This document shows, piece after piece, positions 7,168-9,883 of a DNA stretch of 9,883 nt (positions are counted from its first letter, which is position 1; every line of letters starts with the position of its first letter). Below the pieces are notes generated by a model. The model had not been told where the DNA came from. It was given only the letters and a program-made list of their open reading frames with translations, and did not search any database. A program made the translations under genes and the position numbers. This stretch comes from Gemmatimonadales bacterium (lineage in GTDB: Bacteria > Gemmatimonadota > Gemmatimonadetes > Gemmatimonadales > GWC2-71-9): NCBI GenBank assembly GCA_013813675.1, contig JACCRH010000185.1, positions 1 to 9,883 of the forward strand. The letters run 5' to 3'.

Positions 7168-9267
7168 TCAGCGGCCCGGTATCATCCGCCCCACGTCACC
7201 AGCTAAGTCCTCACTGGTAAACGGCTTCTGCAGGAACGGCTGATCCGCCCGCAAGAGGCCGCGCTCGAGGATGTCGTTCCGGGGATACCCGGACATATAC
7301 AGGATGGGAAGGTCCGGCCGAAGCGCATGCACCTCCCACTCCAGCTCGCCAGTACCCATGTCGGGCACGATGACGTCGGTGAGGAGAAGGCTGGGACTGG
7401 GGGACCCCTCTCGAAGCGCGGCCAGGGCCTCGTTGCCGTTTCGGGCTTGAACCACGCGATAGCCGCGCTCCAGCAGCACCCTCGCCGCCAGTTCCCGCAC
7501 GCCGTCCTCGTCTTCGAGGATCAGCACCGTGCGGCCCCGCCCCCTGGTTTCCGGCTCCTCGCGGGATTCCTCCGGACGCTCTTCCTCCCCGCCCGGGGCT
7601 TCGGGCAGACAGACCGTGAAGCTGGTGCCCTCGCCCGGATCGCTCTCGACCCAGACGTACCCTCCACTCTGCTTGACGATGCCGTAGACGGTCGAGAGGC
7701 CCAGTCCGGTGCCCGAACCCACGGGCTTGGTGGTGAAGAACGGCTCGAACACCTGCGCGAGGGTGGATTCGTCCATGCCGTGGCCGGAGTCCACGACGGA
7801 GACCAGCCCGTAGCGACCCGGGGGAATCGGAATTCCGATCAGCCGTTTGCCCGCCGCCTCGTCGAGCCGGCGCGATTCGGTGGTGACCCGAATCGTGCCG
7901 CCCGACACCATCGCGTCGCGAGCGTTGAAGGTGAGGTTGATCAGGACCTGCTCCAGTTGCGACCGGTCGGCGCGAACCACCACGTCGGCCGGCGCGAGCG
8001 AGGTCTCCACTCTCACATTGGCGGGCAGCATGAGGCGCAGCACCGGCACCATCTCCTCGACCACCGGATTCAGCCGAAGGTCGACCGGCTGAAGCACCTG
8101 CTGCCGGCTGAAGGCGAGGAGTTGGGTGGTGATCTTCGCGGCCCGGAGCGCCGCTTTCCTGATCTCATCCACCTCGCGCTGCCGGTCGTCGGGGGCAGTC
8201 AGATCCCGGGACAGCAGATCGCTGAACCCCAGGATGATGGTCATCATGTTGTTGACTTCGTGGGCCACCCCACCGGCCAGCCGCCCGACGGCTTCCATCC
8301 GTTGCGCGCGCTGCAGCCGCTCCTCGGTACGCTTGACATCGGTGAGATCCTGGACCGTCACCACGTACGTGCCGGACCGCTGACCGTTGTCCAGCGGTGT
8401 GATGCTCACCAGCACCGGCACCGTGCTCCCGTCGGAGCGCCGGTGGACCGTTTCGTAGGCCTTTCCCCCCGTGCCCGACCCCCACTCCTCGGGCTCCGCG
8501 GCCCGATCGGGAGCCAGCAGATCCGAGAAGACCCGCCCGGTGAGACTTGCCGCCTCCCCGTAACCGTGCAGCCGAGCGAAGGCTGGATTGACCGTGTCGA
8601 TGCGGTGGTCGGCCCCGTTCACCACGGCGGCCCCCCACCAGGCCAGGTCGAACACCCGGATCCACGTGTGCATGGCTTCGGCCGCCCTCGACCGCCGGTC
8701 GATTTCGGCCTCCAGGCTTCGCTGCAGCATCGCCGATTCCAGTGCCAGGGCAATGCGGCCGCCGAGTACCTGCGCCGTTGCCACGTCGGCGGCATGAAAG
8801 GGCTCGCCGGCCTCAGTCCGGGCCAGGGCGAGCCCGCCCAGGTTTCTTTCTCCGGCCCGAAGCCCGACGACGATGAGGGACCCGACCTGAAAGGACCGGA
8901 GCAGAGTGACGAGTCGCTCATCACTGATGGCGTCGGCGAGGGTGGTAGGGTCGGAGAGGACAGGGACCCAGCAGGAGGAGCGGCCGTCAGCGAGATGGGA
9001 GTGCGCGGCGTGCCGGATAGAGTGGAGCGATGCCGTGACCTCCCGGATGAGGCGTGCCGCCAGTTCAGGCCGGACGTGGGCAGCCTCAACCAGGGAATCC
9101 GGCGCGGCATCGTCGAGTACCAGCACCGCCAGATCGGCCAGCGATGGGACCACGGCGTTCAATGCCACACGGAGCACCGTGTTTCGCTCTACCGCCTCGT
9201 GGAGCGCGCGGCTGGCCTCCTCGACGAGTTGCAGGCGTTCTTCGCTGAGTGTTGGATCCGTTTCCAT
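7168..9267 (-). CDS. Hybrid sensor histidine kinase (GAF-PAS-HisKA-HATPase-REC)
   Basis: This 699-residue soluble-looking hybrid kinase has no membrane segment, so it probably senses a cytoplasmic signal. A GAF domain lies at about residues 30-180, a PAS domain at 198-308, HisKA at 325-390 with the phospho-His336 in GGVAHEVNNMM, and HATPase at 435-555. The N-box is NLTFNARDAM, G1 is DSGHGM and G2 is GSGTGLGLS. A Glu/Arg/Pro-rich linker (about 556-580) leads to a receiver domain with acidic pocket LEDEDG, phospho-Asp631 in LLTDVIVPDM, Ser in YMSGY and Lys681 in LQKPF. All catalytic residues are intact, so it should autophosphorylate and pass phosphate to its own receiver. The output partner is not in the window. 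Starts at TTG 9318, ATG 9294, ATG 9282 and ATG 9267 are in frame; 9267 is preferred because GGAGAG lies 7 bases upstream (9294 has a weaker GAAGG). It lies 76 bases upstream of hpd on the same strand. Confidence 0.92.
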   Translation of the reverse strand: METDPTLSEERLQLVEEASRALHEAVERNTVLRVALNAVVPSLADLAVLVLDDAAPDSLVEAAHVRPELAARLIREVTASLHSIRHAAHSHLADGRSSCWVPVLSDPTTLADAISDERLVTLLRSFQVGSLIVVGLRAGERNLGGLALARTEAGEPFHAADVATAQVLGGRIALALESAMLQRSLEAEIDRRSRAAEAMHTWIRVFDLAWWGAAVVNGADHRIDTVNPAFARLHGYGEAASLTGRVFSDLLAPDRAAEPEEWGSGTGGKAYETVHRRSDGSTVPVLVSITPLDNGQRSGTYVVTVQDLTDVKRTEERLQRAQRMEAVGRLAGGVAHEVNNMMTIILGFSDLLSRDLTAPDDRQREVDEIRKAALRAAKITTQLLAFSRQQVLQPVDLRLNPVVEEMVPVLRLMLPANVRVETSLAPADVVVRADRSQLEQVLINLTFNARDAMVSGGTIRVTTESRRLDEAAGKRLIGIPIPPGRYGLVSVVDSGHGMDESTLAQVFEPFFTTKPVGSGTGLGLSTVYGIVKQSGGYVWVESDPGEGTSFTVCLPEAPGGEEERPEESREEPETRGRGRTVLILEDEDGVRELAARVLLERGYRVVQARNGNEALAALREGSPSPSLLLTDVIVPDMGTGELEWEVHALRPDLPILYMSGYPRNDILERGLLRADQPFLQKPFTSEDLAGDVGRMIPGR

Positions 9268-9333
9268 CGCCGAGCTCTCCATTGTGCTCAACATTGTGCC
9301 TTCGCTGGCGGCAGGCAAGCGGGGATGCCGCAG

Positions 9334-9351
9334 GTGTGAGCGCCATCACAC
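9334..9351. promoter_or_regulatory. CRP/FNR-type operator palindrome
   Basis: GTGTGA-GCGCCA-TCACAC is a perfect inverted repeat with a 6-base spacer. It contains TGTGA-N6-TCACA, the classical binding-site consensus of CRP (cAMP receptor protein) family regulators. It lies in the gap between two divergent genes, centred 75 bases upstream of the preferred kinase ATG (48 from the ATG at 9294) and 85 bases upstream of the secreted protein ATG. It could therefore control either or both. That it is used, and which regulator binds it, is inference. A second 10-bp palindrome, CGCTCGAGCG, lies at 9364-9373, centred 26 bases away. Confidence 0.55.
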
Positions 9352-9427
9352 GTCGCAGCCAGTCGCTCGAGCGTGCAAGTCTCGGGTGACGAAGCATCTC
9401 CCGGACCCTGAACCCCGGATCCATTCG

Positions 9428-9883
9428 ATGCGCCGCGCGCCTCTGCTCGGTCTCCTCGTTGGTTGGTGCATTCCGTGGCAGCCGTCTGTGGCGCAGGGAT
9501 GGATGGCAGATCGAAGGTCGCCGCCCTGGGCCGCGCGCCGCATCGGCGAGCTCACCCAGCTGATGCGTGTCGAAGGGCACTCTCCTGTCCTCCTCGAGGA
9601 ACTGAGGGATCTCGCGCTGCGGTTCGGCATCCTTACCGAATACACCTCCTACCTGATTGAGGAGCCTGCGCGGCTCGCCGTAGCGCCAAGTTCGCGGCAC
9701 CCAAGAGCTTGCAGAGTGCCGATGGGTGGGAAACCCTATCTTTGTGCTCCGGACTCGGTCTGGACTGACCTGAGGAACCCCGATAGGATCCCTGTCACCG
9801 CCCTGGCGGCCTTCAGTGCGGCATATTTTGCCTTGGTGCGAATGTTGCCAGAGGTGATCTCGTATCTCTCGGCCGGCGAAGAT
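9428..9883 (+). CDS. Secreted protein with only the VIT/VWA C-terminal module (3' end cut)
   Basis: The plus-strand frame from ATG 9428 is open through the last base, giving 152 residues. The start encodes a signal peptide: MRRAPLLGLLVGW, then PSVA before Q23 as a likely signal peptidase I site. From Trp34 the sequence WAARRIGELTQLMRVEG, then LRDLALRFGILTEYTSYLIEE (about 59-79), matches the region that follows the VWA domain in bacterial VIT/VWA (inter-alpha-trypsin inhibitor-like) proteins. The later PDSVWTDL and AAFSAAYFALVRMLPEV (127-143) match their C-terminal end. The VIT and VWA domains that should precede are absent; only 10 residues separate the signal peptide from the module. Cys95 and Cys106 could form a disulfide in the envelope. 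The ribosome binding site is weak (GGA 8 bases upstream). From the family pattern the stop should lie shortly beyond the window. Function is unknown; it could be a real short protein or a remnant after internal deletion. Confidence 0.7.
   Translation, partial: MRRAPLLGLLVGWCIPWQPSVAQGWMADRRSPPWAARRIGELTQLMRVEGHSPVLLEELRDLALRFGILTEYTSYLIEEPARLAVAPSSRHPRACRVPMGGKPYLCAPDSVWTDLRNPDRIPVTALAAFSAAYFALVRMLPEVISYLSAGED

Noticed and set aside
7327..9339. A 670-codon open frame on the plus strand opposite the kinase gene.
   Set aside because: It mirrors the kinase reading frame in GC-rich DNA, has a His/Arg/Gly-rich composition, no recognisable domain, and covers a gene with all expected motifs. It is an antisense shadow.

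Overview
This is a GC-rich bacterial window (about two thirds G+C by eye). It carries a tyrosine/phenylalanine degradation cluster, flanked upstream by a hybrid sensor kinase and downstream by a run of unrelated single genes. Gene style (tight stop-start overlaps, TTG starts, a short homogentisate dioxygenase and a GAF-PAS-kinase-receiver protein) would suit a soil bacterium such as a Gemmatimonadota, actinobacterium or deltaproteobacterium-like lineage. That assignment is inference; there is no rRNA or tRNA in the window to settle it.

Layout: every gene but the last is on the minus strand, so transcription runs from high to low coordinates. From 9267 down to 7168 lies a hybrid histidine kinase (GAF, PAS, HisKA, HATPase, receiver). 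Seventy-six bases later comes a tightly coupled three-gene operon: 4-hydroxyphenylpyruvate dioxygenase (7091-5967), homogentisate 1,2-dioxygenase (5967-4774, joined by a TAATG stop-start) and acetoacetyl-CoA synthetase (4777-2750, joined by a TTGA overlap). Together these turn 4-hydroxyphenylpyruvate into maleylacetoacetate and later activate the acetoacetate that the pathway releases. The two steps between, maleylacetoacetate isomerase and fumarylacetoacetase, are not in the window.

Below the operon are a small Thr/Asp/Pro-rich lipoprotein with hexapeptide repeats (2610-2131) and its intrinsic terminator, a GNAT acetyltransferase (2031-1504), an AI-2E/PerM-family membrane protein (1367-204), and the first 31 codons of a DMT/EamA-type transporter that runs off the left edge (95-1).

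At the right edge, divergent from the kinase, a plus-strand gene starts at 9428 and is still open at 9883. It has a signal peptide followed directly by what looks like only the C-terminal module of VIT/von Willebrand-A proteins. The kinase and this gene share an intergenic region with a perfect CRP/FNR-type palindrome, TGTGA-N6-TCACA. No gene-free stretch exceeds 300 bases; the gaps are 76 to 160 bases. The most unusual items are the orphan secreted VIT-type module, the CRP-like operator and the AacS-capped tyrosine operon. I see no CRISPR array, phage, transposon or clearly new defence system.
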